DNA from: Rhizobium ecuadorense
GTDB lineage: Bacteria > Pseudomonadota > Alphaproteobacteria > Rhizobiales > Rhizobiaceae
Direction: 5' to 3'
Length of the DNA: 64,000 nt
NCBI RefSeq assembly: GCF_001187535.1
Contig: NZ_LFIO01001065.1
Coordinates: 124,001 to 188,000, forward strand
Positions 35,916 to 45,014 of this stretch are shown piece after piece. The number at the start of each line of letters is the position of its first letter. Position 1 is the stretch's first letter. The position numbers and the translations under genes were made by a program. The notes below the pieces were generated by a model, which had not been told where the DNA came from, did no database searches, and saw only the letters and a program-made list of their open reading frames with translations.

Positions 35916-36938
35916 ATGACCATTGCACTGAATCGTTTTTCCCTTGCGCTTGCGTTTACCGCTTCGCTTCTCTCCGCCACCGCGCTCGCAGGCAGCGCCA
36001 GTGCGCAGGACGAAGGTCTCGTCGTCTACAATGCCCAGCACGAAAGCCTGGGCCGCGAATGGATCGATGCCTTCACCAAGGAGACCGGCATCAAGGTCAC
36101 CATGCGTCAGGGCAGCGACATGCAGTTCGCCAACCAGCTCATCCAGGAAGGCGATGCCTCTCCGGCCGATGTCTTCCTGACCGAGAATTCGCCGGCGATG
36201 ACGCTGGTCGACGGCGCGGGCCTCTTCGCCCCCGTCGAAAAGGACACGCTGGATCAGGTGCCGGATCAGTATCGTCCGGCCGACGGCATGTGGACCGGCA
36301 TTGCCGCCCGCACCACGGTTTTTGCCTATGACAAAACCAAGCTCAGCGAAGACAAGCTGCCGAAGTCGATGCTCGACCTCGCAGACCCGGCCTGGAAGGG
36401 CCGCTGGGGCGCGGCACCTGCCGGTGCCGACTTCCAGGCGATCGTCGCTGCGCTGCTGCAGCTGAAGGGCGAAGACGCCACCAAGACATGGCTGAAGGGC
36501 CTCAAGGACAACGCCACCCCCTATAAGGGCAACAGCGTCGCCATGAAGGCCGTCAATGCCGGCGAAGTCGAAGGCGCTGTTATCTACCACTATTATTGGT
36601 TCGGCGATCAGGCCAAAACAGGCGAGAACAGCAAGAATGTCGGTCTGCACTACTTCAAGAACCAGGATCCGGGCGCTTTCGTCAGCGTCTCGGGCGGCGG
36701 CGTCCTGAAGTCCACCCAGCATATGAAGGAAGCCCAGGCTTTCCTGAAGTTCATTACCGGCAAGGCCGGCCAGGCGGTTCTGAAGGACGGCACGTCCTAC
36801 GAATATGCCATCGGCAAGGACGCAGCCTCCAACGACAAGCTCACGCCGCTTGCCGATCTCAACGCGCCGAAGGTCGAAGCTTCGACGCTGGACAGCAAGA
36901 AGGTCGTCGAGCTGATGACGGCCGCCGGCCTGATCTAA
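35916..36938 (+). CDS. fbpA: Fe(3+) ABC transporter, periplasmic binding protein
   Basis: The 340-residue protein has a signal peptide (NRFSLALAFTASLLSATALAG, cleavage near SASAQDEG) and the fold of ferric-ion-binding proteins: LVVYNAQHESLGREWIDAFTKETG (~33-56), the PADVFLTENSPAM block (~83-95) and a Tyr pair in VIYHYYWFGDQ (~222-232), the phenolate ligands typical of FbpA/AfuA. The start at 35916 follows CGGAGG; an in-frame start at 35811 would add 35 residues ahead of the signal peptide. A hairpin with a T run follows (37014), which could give this gene higher expression than the permease and ATPase. Possible RirA control through the box at 35789. Confidence 0.9.
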   Translation: MTIALNRFSLALAFTASLLSATALAGSASAQDEGLVVYNAQHESLGREWIDAFTKETGIKVTMRQGSDMQFANQLIQEGDASPADVFLTENSPAMTLVDGAGLFAPVEKDTLDQVPDQYRPADGMWTGIAARTTVFAYDKTKLSEDKLPKSMLDLADPAWKGRWGAAPAGADFQAIVAALLQLKGEDATKTWLKGLKDNATPYKGNSVAMKAVNAGEVEGAVIYHYYWFGDQAKTGENSKNVGLHYFKNQDPGAFVSVSGGGVLKSTQHMKEAQAFLKFITGKAGQAVLKDGTSYEYAIGKDAASNDKLTPLADLNAPKVEASTLDSKKVVELMTAAGLI

Positions 36939-37013
36939 CCTTTCTGCCGCAGGCTTGCGGCGGCCAAAACTATTGCTTTTGGCTCAAGAAAACCTTAGGG
37001 CATGACGATATCC

Positions 37014-37049
37014 GGCAACCGCCTTTGACAGGCGGTTGCCTTCCTTTTT
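37014..37049 (+). terminator. Intrinsic terminator/attenuator inside the iron-transport operon
   Basis: An 11-bp stem (GGCAACCGCCT at 37014-37024 with AGGCGGTTGCC at 37030-37040, 5-nt loop) followed by TTCCTTTTT lies between the binding-protein gene and the permease gene. Partial termination here is a common way to make more binding protein than membrane components. Confidence 0.8.
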
Positions 37050-37055
37050 CGGCGT

Positions 37056-38669
37056 ATGAAGGCATCGGCCTTGCTGCAGGACAACAGATTGCTCGCATCC
37101 GGCAACGAGGCGCCGGTGACGCCGAGGGCCGCGCACAGAGTTTTGCCGCGCGGGCGCATGCCGCACGCTTCCGTGGTGCTGCTGGCCACCGTCGTCGCAA
37201 TCTTCAGTCTCGTGCCGCTCGGCTTCATCGGCTGGGTCACCTATGACGTCGGCTGGGAAACGGTGAAGACCCTGGTCTTCAGGCCGCGCGTCGGCGAACT
37301 GCTCGTCAATACGGTCCTGCTGGAATCGATCACCATTCCGCTGTCGATCGCCCTTGCCGTGACCCTTGCCTGGCTGACCGAGCGGACGGACATTCCTTTC
37401 GCGCGGTTCTGGGCCTGGCTTGCCATCGCCCCACTCGCTGTGCCCGCCTTCGTGCACAGCTATGCCTGGGTCAGCCTCCTCCCCGGCATGCGCGGCCTGC
37501 AGAGCGGCGTCTTCATCTCGGTGATCGCCTATTATCCCTTCCTCTACCTGCCGGTCGCCGCCACCTTGCGCCGTCTCGATCCGGCGATCGAGGATGCAGC
37601 GGCCTCGCTTGGTCTCAATCCCTGGCGGGTCTTCTTTCGGGCAGTGCTGCCGCAGCTCCGGCTCGCCATTTGCGGCGGCTCGCTGCTGATCGGGCTGCAC
37701 CTGCTTTCGGAATACGGCCTGTTCGTGATGATCCGCTTCGACACCTTCGCGACGGCGATCGTCGACCAGTTCCAGTCCTCCTACAACAGCCCTGCCTCCA
37801 ACATGCTCGGTGGCGTGCTCGTCGCCTGCTGTCTTTTTCTGCTCGGCTTCGAGGTGCTGGTGCGCGGCAACGAACGTTATGCCCGCGTCGGCTCCGGCTC
37901 GCCCCGCCCGGCGGATCGCCGGCGGCTCGGCTGGTTCGTGGTGCCGGCCGTTCTGCTGCCCGTCCTCCTGGCGGTGCTGACGCTCGGCGTGCCGCTGGTG
38001 ACGCTTGGCCGCTGGCTCTATCTCGGCGGCGCCGGGATCTGGCGCATCGAGGTCGGCAGCGCCTTCCTGCAGACGATCGTGCTTGCCATTGTCGGCGGCA
38101 TATTGGCGACGATTGCCGCGGCACCGATGGCATGGCTTTCCGTCCGTGCGCCCGGCCGCTTCCAGCGCGTGCTCGAAGCCTGCCATTATTATGTCGGCTC
38201 GCTGCCTGGCGTCGTCGTGGCGCTGGCGCTGGTGACGATCACCGTGCGTCTCGTGCTGCCGCTCTACCAGACCTTCGCAACCCTGCTTGTCGCCTATGTG
38301 ATGCTTTTCCTGCCGCGCGCCATGGTCGGGCTGCGCGCCAGCATCGCCCAGGCGCCGGTGGAGCTGGAGCGCGCCGCGATGGGCCTCGGCCGCACGCCCG
38401 GCCAGGCGGTGCGGCAGATCACCATGCGGCTTGCCGCACCCGGAGCGGCCGCCAGCGTCGCGCTGGCTGCCCTCGGCATCACCAATGAACTGACGGCGAC
38501 ACTGATGCTGTCGCCCAACGGCGTCGATACGCTGGCGACGAAATTCTGGTCGCTGACCAGCGAGATCGATTATGTCTCGGCCGCGCCCTATGCCTTCATG
38601 ATGGTCGTGCTGTCGCTGCCGCTCACCCTTATGCTCTATACCCAATCGAAACGGACCGCCGGCCAATGA
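37056..38669 (+). CDS. fbpB: Fe(3+) ABC transporter, permease (fused double domain)
   Basis: This 537-residue inner-membrane protein contains two tandem binding-protein-dependent permease domains, each with an EAA loop: [21 protein letters not shown] (~173-193) and [20 protein letters not shown] (~438-457). Around twelve hydrophobic segments are visible. The double-domain design is standard for FbpB/SfuB iron permeases, where one polypeptide replaces a dimer. The start lies 7 nt past the attenuator hairpin. Its stop overlaps the ATPase start by 4 nt (ATGA), so the last two subunits are translationally coupled. Confidence 0.92.
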   Translation: MKASALLQDNRLLASGNEAPVTPRAAHRVLPRGRMPHASVVLLATVVAIFSLVPLGFIGWVTYDVGWETVKTLVFRPRVGELLVNTVLLESITIPLSIALAVTLAWLTERTDIPFARFWAWLAIAPLAVPAFVHSYAWVSLLPGMRGLQSGVFISVIAYYPFLYLPVAATLRRLDPAIEDAAASLGLNPWRVFFRAVLPQLRLAICGGSLLIGLHLLSEYGLFVMIRFDTFATAIVDQFQSSYNSPASNMLGGVLVACCLFLLGFEVLVRGNERYARVGSGSPRPADRRRLGWFVVPAVLLPVLLAVLTLGVPLVTLGRWLYLGGAGIWRIEVGSAFLQTIVLAIVGGILATIAAAPMAWLSVRAPGRFQRVLEACHYYVGSLPGVVVALALVTITVRLVLPLYQTFATLLVAYVMLFLPRAMVGLRASIAQAPVELERAAMGLGRTPGQAVRQITMRLAAPGAAASVALAALGITNELTATLMLSPNGVDTLATKFWSLTSEIDYVSAAPYAFMMVVLSLPLTLMLYTQSKRTAGQ

Positions 38670-39703
38670 CGCTGCTTACGATCGAGAACATCAGCAAGCG
38701 CTATGGCCCTGTGCAGGCGCTGAAGGATATTTCGCTCGACGTCCAGGCAGGCAGCCGCACGGCCGTCGTCGGCCCGTCCGGCTCGGGCAAGACGACGCTG
38801 CTGCGCATCATTGCCGGCTTCGAGCAACCCGATGTCGGCAAGGTGACACTCGATGGCGAAGTCCTTGCCGATGGGCCGGCGACGGTGCCGGCCCATAAGC
38901 GCGGCATCGGCATCGTTTCGCAGGACGGCGCGCTGTTTCCGCACTTGAGCGTCGCAGAGAATATCGGCTTCGGCTTCGAGCGAGGTGCCGTGGATCGCGA
39001 GAAGCGCATCGTCGAGCTGCTCGATATGGTCGAGCTCGACCGCGGCATGCTGGTGCGGCGCCCACACCAGCTGTCCGGCGGCCAGCAGCAGCGCGTGGCG
39101 CTCGCCCGTGCGCTCGGGCGCAAGCCGCGGCTGATGCTGCTCGACGAACCTTTCTCGGCACTCGATACCGGCTTGCGCGAGAACATGCGCAAGGCGGTGG
39201 CGCGCGTGCTGCAGGCAGCCGGCATCACCGCCGTTCTCGTCACGCATGATCAGGAAGAGGCGCTGACCTTTGCCGATCAGGTCGCGGTGCTCAGAGAGGG
39301 ACGGCTGATCCAGGCCGGGTCGCCACAATCATTATATCTGCATCCCCGCGATCGCGAGACGGCGCTATTTCTCGGCGATGCCGTGCTGCTTCCGGCCATC
39401 ATCCGCAACGGCCTTGCCGACTGTGCCCTCGGCCGCGTCGCCGTCGAAGGCAATCGTCAGGGCAAGGCGGAGATCATGCTGCGGCCCGAGCAGATCCGCG
39501 TCGTTGCCGATGAAAGCGATCGTCGCTATGGCGGGCGTGTCGTCGAGGTGGAGTTCGGCGGCGCGGTCTGCACCGTCGCCGTGTCGCTCGATGGCGTCGC
39601 CCTGCCGCCGATCCTGATCAAGACCTCGAGCGTCGCGCTTCCCTCACGAGGCGATCTCGTTCGCCTCGATATCGCGGGCAAGGCGCATATCTTCGAAAGT
39701 TAA
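38666..39703 (+). CDS. fbpC: Fe(3+) ABC transporter, ATP-binding protein
   Basis: The 345-residue ATPase has Walker [10 protein letters not shown] (~36-44), Q-loop [13 protein letters not shown] (~87-99), signature [16 protein letters not shown] (~133-148), Walker [13 protein letters not shown] (~155-166) and switch [10 protein letters not shown] (~190-199). A TOBE-type regulatory domain follows (~270-345, [11 protein letters not shown]). The domain order and context identify it as the FbpC/AfuC subunit that drives ferric-iron import. The gene is convergent with the glycoamylase-like gene, only 2 nt apart. Confidence 0.92.
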   Translation: MTLLTIENISKRYGPVQALKDISLDVQAGSRTAVVGPSGSGKTTLLRIIAGFEQPDVGKVTLDGEVLADGPATVPAHKRGIGIVSQDGALFPHLSVAENIGFGFERGAVDREKRIVELLDMVELDRGMLVRRPHQLSGGQQQRVALARALGRKPRLMLLDEPFSALDTGLRENMRKAVARVLQAAGITAVLVTHDQEEALTFADQVAVLREGRLIQAGSPQSLYLHPRDRETALFLGDAVLLPAIIRNGLADCALGRVAVEGNRQGKAEIMLRPEQIRVVADESDRRYGGRVVEVEFGGAVCTVAVSLDGVALPPILIKTSSVALPSRGDLVRLDIAGKAHIFES

Positions 39704-39705
39704 AT

Positions 39706-41040
39706 TCAGCCGAACTTGCGCACCACTTCTTCCGGCTCGATGCCTTCGAGCCAGCCGCCGGTGAAGCCGGCGCGCTCGAGCCCGAGGCGGATGGCCGGCG
39801 ATTGCCGCATCAGCTTCCAGATGAAGTCGGAGCGCTCATTCTCGATGGTCATAACCACAAGACCCTGGTCGATGCCGACGGTACGGTCGTCGACCCAGCC
39901 TTCCGGCCGCTTGGTCTTGACAGTCGGGTTGAAGCCGCCGGGAAAGCCGCCTTCCAGGAGCAGGTTCGGATAGCTGGTCAGCAGCGCCTTGGTGCCGTCG
40001 AGAGCCGCCTGCCGGTCGTAGGGTAGGCAGGCAAGGGCTGCCCAGGGCGCGATCGTGCCGTCATCCGGGCCGAGCGGCGCGCCGCGGGCGGCATAACCCA
40101 GAACCTTCGGCTGGCGGCCGCCGCGCATGCGCCGTGTCGGCGGCGGACCGTCGCAGGCGGAAAAACCCCAGATATTCCTGTTGTAGCCGACGAACTGGCC
40201 GGGATTGCGCTCGGCATAATCCCGCTGGACGTTGATGACCACCTGGGTGTTGCGGAAATAATCCCAGTTCCGCTCGGCCATCGGTCTGTCCCGAATGCCG
40301 CGGAAATCGATCCAGGCATGGGAGAAAAGATGGATGAACAGCGGACCGGCATAGAGATAGGGCTTCTCGCCGTGCATCATCCAGGAATAGCTTGACGTGA
40401 AGGCGTCGTAGCACGATTGCGGGATCGGGTGCGTCGGCGAGGCAAGCGCCAGCGCATAGAGGATGATCGCCTCGTCGAAGCCGTGATAGCGCCAGCGCAG
40501 GAAGCCGGAAGATGGCTTCCAGCCCATGGCAATGGTGTCGCCCTTGTTCAGCGCCCAGCGCCAGTCGACGCGTTCGTAGATGAAGGTCGCGAGTTCGCGG
40601 ATTTCAACTTCCGTCTCGTCGTCTTCGCGATCGAAATACTGCGCTGCCGTCAGGATGCCGGCGATGAGCAGCGCCGTGTCGATGGTCGAAAGCTCGCTGT
40701 TCCAGGCGCGATTGCCGGTATCCATGTGCAGGAAATGGTAGAAGAAGCCGCGGTGGCCTGTGGCGTGGCGTTCCTCGCCCTGACGCGCCTCGGCGAAGAA
40801 ACGCAGCGTATTGACCGTGCGTTCGGCTGCTTCCCTGCGGGTGATCCAGCAACGCTCGACACCGACAGGATAGGAGGAAAGGGCAAAACCGACGGCTGCG
40901 ATGCTTGCCGGCACGCCGCCGATCGAGGTATCGGCCACCAGGCCATTTTCGGGATTGGAATATTTCAGGAAGTATTTGAATGCCGAATGCTGCAGCCTGT
41001 CGACGAGTGCTGCATCAATGTCTTCAATCCGTTGCAGCAT
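39706..41040 (-). CDS. Glycoamylase-domain (PF10091, GH144-like) protein, paralogue A
   Basis: The 444-residue protein is an (alpha/alpha)6-barrel-type 'glycoamylase' protein. Visible family segments are ENGLVADTSIGGVPASIAAVGFAL (~31-54), GFFYHFLHMDTGNRAWNSELSTIDTALLIAG (~99-129), the FDEAIILYALALASPTHP block (~189-206), the LFSHAWIDFRGIRD block (~239-252) and a C-terminal GIDQGLVVMTIEN (~403-415). Related proteins include GH144 beta-1,2-glucanases and a domain of the cyclic beta-1,2-glucan synthase NdvB; rhizobia make such glucans. No signal peptide is seen, so it appears cytoplasmic. A paralogue lies at 45015. Substrate is inferred, not shown. Confidence 0.8.
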   Translation of the reverse strand: MLQRIEDIDAALVDRLQHSAFKYFLKYSNPENGLVADTSIGGVPASIAAVGFALSSYPVGVERCWITRREAAERTVNTLRFFAEARQGEERHATGHRGFFYHFLHMDTGNRAWNSELSTIDTALLIAGILTAAQYFDREDDETEVEIRELATFIYERVDWRWALNKGDTIAMGWKPSSGFLRWRYHGFDEAIILYALALASPTHPIPQSCYDAFTSSYSWMMHGEKPYLYAGPLFIHLFSHAWIDFRGIRDRPMAERNWDYFRNTQVVINVQRDYAERNPGQFVGYNRNIWGFSACDGPPPTRRMRGGRQPKVLGYAARGAPLGPDDGTIAPWAALACLPYDRQAALDGTKALLTSYPNLLLEGGFPGGFNPTVKTKRPEGWVDDRTVGIDQGLVVMTIENERSDFIWKLMRQSPAIRLGLERAGFTGGWLEGIEPEEVVRKFG

Positions 41041-41473
41041 AGGCTCCTACCCAACTGTTGCATCGCCCCATGCTTGAACATGGCGACCATTCCCGGGCAA
41101 ATCAAACCTTTTTGATTCGCAGGGATAAGAGAACACAAATGGGCGGAAGTGGTCGTTAATAATTATTGGTGAAATAATATCTAGCAGAAGTCATATAAGC
41201 AGCGCAGCAAAAAGCATGGGCCGCGCACCACCGGCCTGGGTTATTTTCCCGCAATACTTGTTTCACCCGCTCCTTTGGGAGCAGGCTGACGAAGCCTCGA
41301 GGCGAACTAACGTCCGATCGTATGGGCCTGTATCAGGCGCGGGGTGGCTACGGCGCGCAGCAGCCCGCCGCATCGCGCCGCGCTGCATTCAGCCGGCCCC
41401 TCGGTGACGGTATGAACGAAATCGGCGCCATCAATGCGGCCATTCGGGATGCAAAAGCCGGACGGCTCGAAGC
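41041..41473. other. Intergenic region without convincing gene
   Basis: This 433-base stretch between two minus-strand genes starts with the AT-rich promoter-like DNA of the glycoamylase gene (about 41085-41215). The right half is GC-rich and holds an open frame at 41322-41543 (73 codons, plus strand) that overlaps the end of the M81 gene; its composition (Arg/Ala/Gly-rich) and overlap make it doubtful. It may be remnant coding DNA. Confidence 0.4.
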
Positions 41474-42916
41474 TCACGGACGCGCCGAGCGCGCGGAGAG
41501 GAAGACCTGCGGCTCGAAGGCAAAATCCTGGTCGAACGGGTAGGTCGGATGCTGCTTGCGCAGCCGCGGCAGGCGCTCGACGAACTGGTCGACGACCCCT
41601 GTCGACAGCGCCATCAGGTTCGGATTGGCGATCGGCGCCAGCTCGGGCGAGAGATAGCCCGATTTGACGACAATGATGCTGGCGCCATGCGGATCAAGGC
41701 CGAGCCGGGTGAAATCGGCGATATTGTGATAGGGCCGGCGTTTGGCCGAGAGCACGAGATCGATGCCACCGGTCGAGACCACCGCCTGGCGGTCGGCCGG
41801 ATCCGGCGTTTCGTGCAGGAATTTGACGGTGAAGCGGCCCGTAACCGGCCTGCTGCCCTTGGTATCGAGCGAGGCGCCGACGCTGAGATTGAGCGCCGCG
41901 CCGATGCCGACGGCATAACAGGCCTCGGTCGCCGCCTTGTCGGCGATGCCGGCGAAGACGACGCCCGTCGCACCCTTGGCGATCAGTTCCGCCAGCACGT
42001 CGGCCCGGTCGCCGACACCGCCACCGGTCGGGTTGTCGCCGGATTCGGCGAGCACGACAGGGCCGGTCGGGCTGGCGATGGCTCTTGCGACGCATTCTTC
42101 GAGCGAGCCGGTCTCGCAGCCGAAGACGAAATCTCCGCGTGCATCCCAATAGGCCTTGGCGACGCGTCTGGCCTCACGCTCCAATACGGCGCGGTCGGTG
42201 CCGGTCATGATGGCGGCGGCCGTGGCGCGCGGCTCGTCGGCCCAGACGTAACCGACCATCAGGGATGCGTCCCAGACGCCGTCGATCGCGTCGATTTCAG
42301 GCAGCATCGCGTAAAGGCCATTCGCCGGCTCATCGACGGTGCTGGTGCGCTCGCCGGGCAGCACGACCGGGATCGGCGCCCAGAGAACGACAGGCCTCAC
42401 GCCGGTTTTCAGGCTCTTCACCAGCATGAAGACCGAGCGGCGCATCGTCTCCTCGACATCGATATGCGGTGCGGTGCGATAGGTGGAATAGATGTCGAGC
42501 GCATCGATGATGCGCTGGGTGACGTTGCCGTGCAGATCATAGCTTGCCGAAACCGTGCAATCCTCGCCGACCAGCGTCCGGGCCGCACCGATCCAGTCGC
42601 CTTCGGCATCTTCCATGCCCTCGACATACATGGCGCCGTGCATGGCGAGATAGAGACCGTCGAGCGGCAGCAGCGGCTTCAGCCGCTCGAGGAATTCGCT
42701 CTTGAAGGCTTCGTAGGTGGCGCGCGAAACCGGCCCGCCGGCAATGGCCCGGGCATGGATCGTCGGCAGAAACTCGGCATCGTAATCCTTGAGGAAGGCG
42801 AAGTAGGGGGCTTCCAGCAGCGCCTGCCCGCGCAACACGCGAAAATCCTTCTCCTCGTTCAGGACGGGATTGTATGTGCTGCATTCGATATGAATGCCAC
42901 CGACGGCGATGCGCAT
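41474..42916 (-). CDS. M81 family metallopeptidase (MlrC-like)
   Basis: The 480-residue protein resembles microcystinase C (MlrC), a zinc peptidase family of broad occurrence in rhizobia. Segments include RIAVGGIHIECSTYNP (~2-17), YLAMHGAMYVEGMEDAEGDW (~90-109), the metal-binding-like ASYDLHGNVT (~126-135) and APHIDVEET (~149-157), AESGDNPTGGGVGDRADVL (~287-305) and the VVKSGYLSPELAPIA block near the end. The natural substrate is unknown; non-toxin members probably cleave modified dipeptides or amides. The start at 42916 is preceded by GAGG; an in-frame start at 42943 adds nine residues. No signal peptide. Confidence 0.88.
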   Translation of the reverse strand: MRIAVGGIHIECSTYNPVLNEEKDFRVLRGQALLEAPYFAFLKDYDAEFLPTIHARAIAGGPVSRATYEAFKSEFLERLKPLLPLDGLYLAMHGAMYVEGMEDAEGDWIGAARTLVGEDCTVSASYDLHGNVTQRIIDALDIYSTYRTAPHIDVEETMRRSVFMLVKSLKTGVRPVVLWAPIPVVLPGERTSTVDEPANGLYAMLPEIDAIDGVWDASLMVGYVWADEPRATAAAIMTGTDRAVLEREARRVAKAYWDARGDFVFGCETGSLEECVARAIASPTGPVVLAESGDNPTGGGVGDRADVLAELIAKGATGVVFAGIADKAATEACYAVGIGAALNLSVGASLDTKGSRPVTGRFTVKFLHETPDPADRQAVVSTGGIDLVLSAKRRPYHNIADFTRLGLDPHGASIIVVKSGYLSPELAPIANPNLMALSTGVVDQFVERLPRLRKQHPTYPFDQDFAFEPQVFLSARSARP

Positions 42917-43226
42917 GGGGAACCTCGGTTGATGTTGGGGCAATCAGGATGTTCGGGGCGGTACTGGCGGTTCGCCTTTCCGAGCGTAAGCCGTCGACAG
43001 AAGTTTCGATGGTCATCTGACACCAAGCACGCGCCGGCTGCAAGCGGCGCATGCGCAACTTCATCGCCAACGTCAGCACCTTGAGGCGGCCGGTATCGGC
43101 TGCCCGCGTCGGGTTCTATCTTCCAGCCGGTCTCGCGCCTCTGAAAAGCCGGCGCATCCCTCCGCACGTCGCTCTCCCTCATACAGTTTTCACGCTATAG
43201 TTCATCGCAAAGACATGGGGGCGAAG
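42917..43226. other. Intergenic promoter region between divergent genes
   Basis: These 310 bases separate the divergent M81 peptidase and the second degenerate transporter gene and must hold both promoters. I see no convincing small gene, repeat, terminator or operator in it. Confidence 0.4.
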
Positions 43227-44915
43227 ATGAGCAAGCAGCAAATTCCGCTCAAGTTGACGGCGACACGATTCATCCGCACGGTCAGACTGTTCATGACATC
43301 CGATGTCGGAGGACGAGCCGGATTCCTTCTCATCTCCCTGATCGCGCTTTTCGGCGGCATCAGCGCTCTGAATGTCGTCAACAGCTTCGTCGGCCGACAC
43401 TTCATGACTGCGATTGCTGAACGGCAGACCGGCGAATTCGTCCGCCAGGCGATCCTTTACGCCGGCGCTTTCGGGGGGGCGACCATCGTGTCGGTCACAG
43501 CCCGATTCGCAGAGGAACGTCTGGCCTTGCTGTGGCGAGAATACCTGACCCGTCGCGCCATCGGCGTCTACATGACCGACGGCACGTTTTATCGGATGGT
43601 CGTTCGGGGCACACTGTCTCACCCGGACCAGCGGATCGCCGAGGACGTCAAAGCGTTCACGACGACAACGCTGTCCTTCCTGCTCATGCTGCTCAGCAGC
43701 ATGTTGACGATCTTTACCTTTTCGAGCGTCTTGTGGCTGATCAGTCCGCTTCTTTTCTTTGCGGCCGTCATCTATGCGGCCTTCGGATCGTTTATGACGA
43801 TCCTGTTGGGACGTCCTTTGATCAAATTGAACTACAACCAACTCGACAACGAAGCGACCTTCCGCTCCGGGCTGATCCGTGTGCGGGAAAACGCTGAATC
43901 GATCATGATCGAGGGCGCAGAGCAACGCCATGCAAATCGATTGTCGCAGCAGTTCGACGATCTCGCCGCGAACTTCAGGCGCATAATTGCCGTCAATCGC
44001 AATGTCGGCTTCTTTGCCACCGGCTACAACTGGATGATCCAGATCATACCGGTCGTCCTCATCGCCCCTGCTTTCATGCGCGGCGACATGGAATTTGGAG
44101 TGATCACCCAGTCTGCGGCAGCATTTGCGATGCTTGTCGGTGCGTTTTCCTTCATTGTCGCACAGTTCAATTCGATCTCGAACTTCGCGACCGTCGTGGC
44201 GCGCATCAGTTCCCTGTTGGAGGCGATCGAGGAAGCGCGCAGCGCGGCAGACACCCACATTGAACGCAGCGAGGTCGAGGGAATTTTCGCCTACGAACGC
44301 TTGACGCTGACGTCGCCGACCGGCGAGGTATTGCTGAAGGATCTGTCGGTGCGTGTCCCGCCAGGCACACGCGTCATCGTCACCGGAAAGGATGATGCCG
44401 CCGGCATCGCGTTATTCCGGGCGACTGTTGGACTTGGTACGCCGGGGAGTGGACGCATCGTCACCCCGCCTCGTCAATTAGTGCGCTTTCTCGGTCAGCG
44501 AACGTATTCGGGTCCAGGAACCCTGCGCCAGATCCTGGCGCCACCCAAACCATCGGCCGAGACAACGGATGCCCAACTCCTCGCTTTGCTGAAGAGCGTC
44601 GGGCTCGCACGCGATCTAACGCCCAGCGACCTGGATAGCGAGCAGGACTGGTCGGCCTTGCTGTCGCCACGCGAACAACAGCTCCTTGCGCTTGCGAGCG
44701 CGCTGGCAGCCGCTCCGTCATACATCGTGCTGGAAAAAGCCGATGCCATCTTCGGTCATGAGCTTCTTGTCGAAATCCTCAACCTGCTCGCGGAACGAAG
44801 GATTGCTTGCCTCAACTTCGCCGAATCGGGCGCGCCACGCGCAGTCTATGATGCAGTTCTCGAGTATGGTGCTGACGGTTCCTGGAGTTGGATCGATCCG
44901 AAACGCCATCAATGA
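43227..44915 (+). CDS. YddA/SbmA-type ABC transporter with degenerate ATPase domain (second)
   Basis: The 562-residue protein has a membrane domain with about six hydrophobic segments (~30-320) and the YddA/BacA-type motif SHPDQRIAEDVKAF (~131-144), then an ABC-like domain. The nucleotide site is badly degraded: Walker A region GKDDAAGIAL (387-396) lacks the Lys-Ser/Thr, the signature is LSPREQQ rather than LSGGEQQ, and Walker B is YIVLEKADA, with the catalytic Glu position occupied by Lys. The frame is long and intact. The start at 43227 follows GGGGGCGAAG; an in-frame ATG at 43215 adds four residues. It lies among glycan-related genes and is a distant paralogue of the protein at 2111. Confidence 0.78.
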   Translation: MSKQQIPLKLTATRFIRTVRLFMTSDVGGRAGFLLISLIALFGGISALNVVNSFVGRHFMTAIAERQTGEFVRQAILYAGAFGGATIVSVTARFAEERLALLWREYLTRRAIGVYMTDGTFYRMVVRGTLSHPDQRIAEDVKAFTTTTLSFLLMLLSSMLTIFTFSSVLWLISPLLFFAAVIYAAFGSFMTILLGRPLIKLNYNQLDNEATFRSGLIRVRENAESIMIEGAEQRHANRLSQQFDDLAANFRRIIAVNRNVGFFATGYNWMIQIIPVVLIAPAFMRGDMEFGVITQSAAAFAMLVGAFSFIVAQFNSISNFATVVARISSLLEAIEEARSAADTHIERSEVEGIFAYERLTLTSPTGEVLLKDLSVRVPPGTRVIVTGKDDAAGIALFRATVGLGTPGSGRIVTPPRQLVRFLGQRTYSGPGTLRQILAPPKPSAETTDAQLLALLKSVGLARDLTPSDLDSEQDWSALLSPREQQLLALASALAAAPSYIVLEKADAIFGHELLVEILNLLAERRIACLNFAESGAPRAVYDAVLEYGADGSWSWIDPKRHQ

Positions 44916-45014
44916 AGGTGAAGCCCAGGCTCTTCGACGGTTTCCTCAAATGCCACCCGCGCGACGGGGCTGAAGCCAAACCATGTCGCGATAGCCGCCC
45001 AACCGGCGTCGCCA

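Noticed and set aside
36984..38666. 560-codon open frame on the minus strand, antisense to the iron permease gene
   Set aside because: Its product is an unbroken run of His/Gln/Arg/Asp-rich sequence without domains; it is the high-GC shadow of a clear double-domain permease.
41322..41543. 73-codon plus-strand frame overlapping the M81 gene end
   Set aside because: Arg/Ala/Gly-rich, overlaps a secure gene by 70 nt, no recognisable domain and no clear ribosome site; kept only as a possible remnant.
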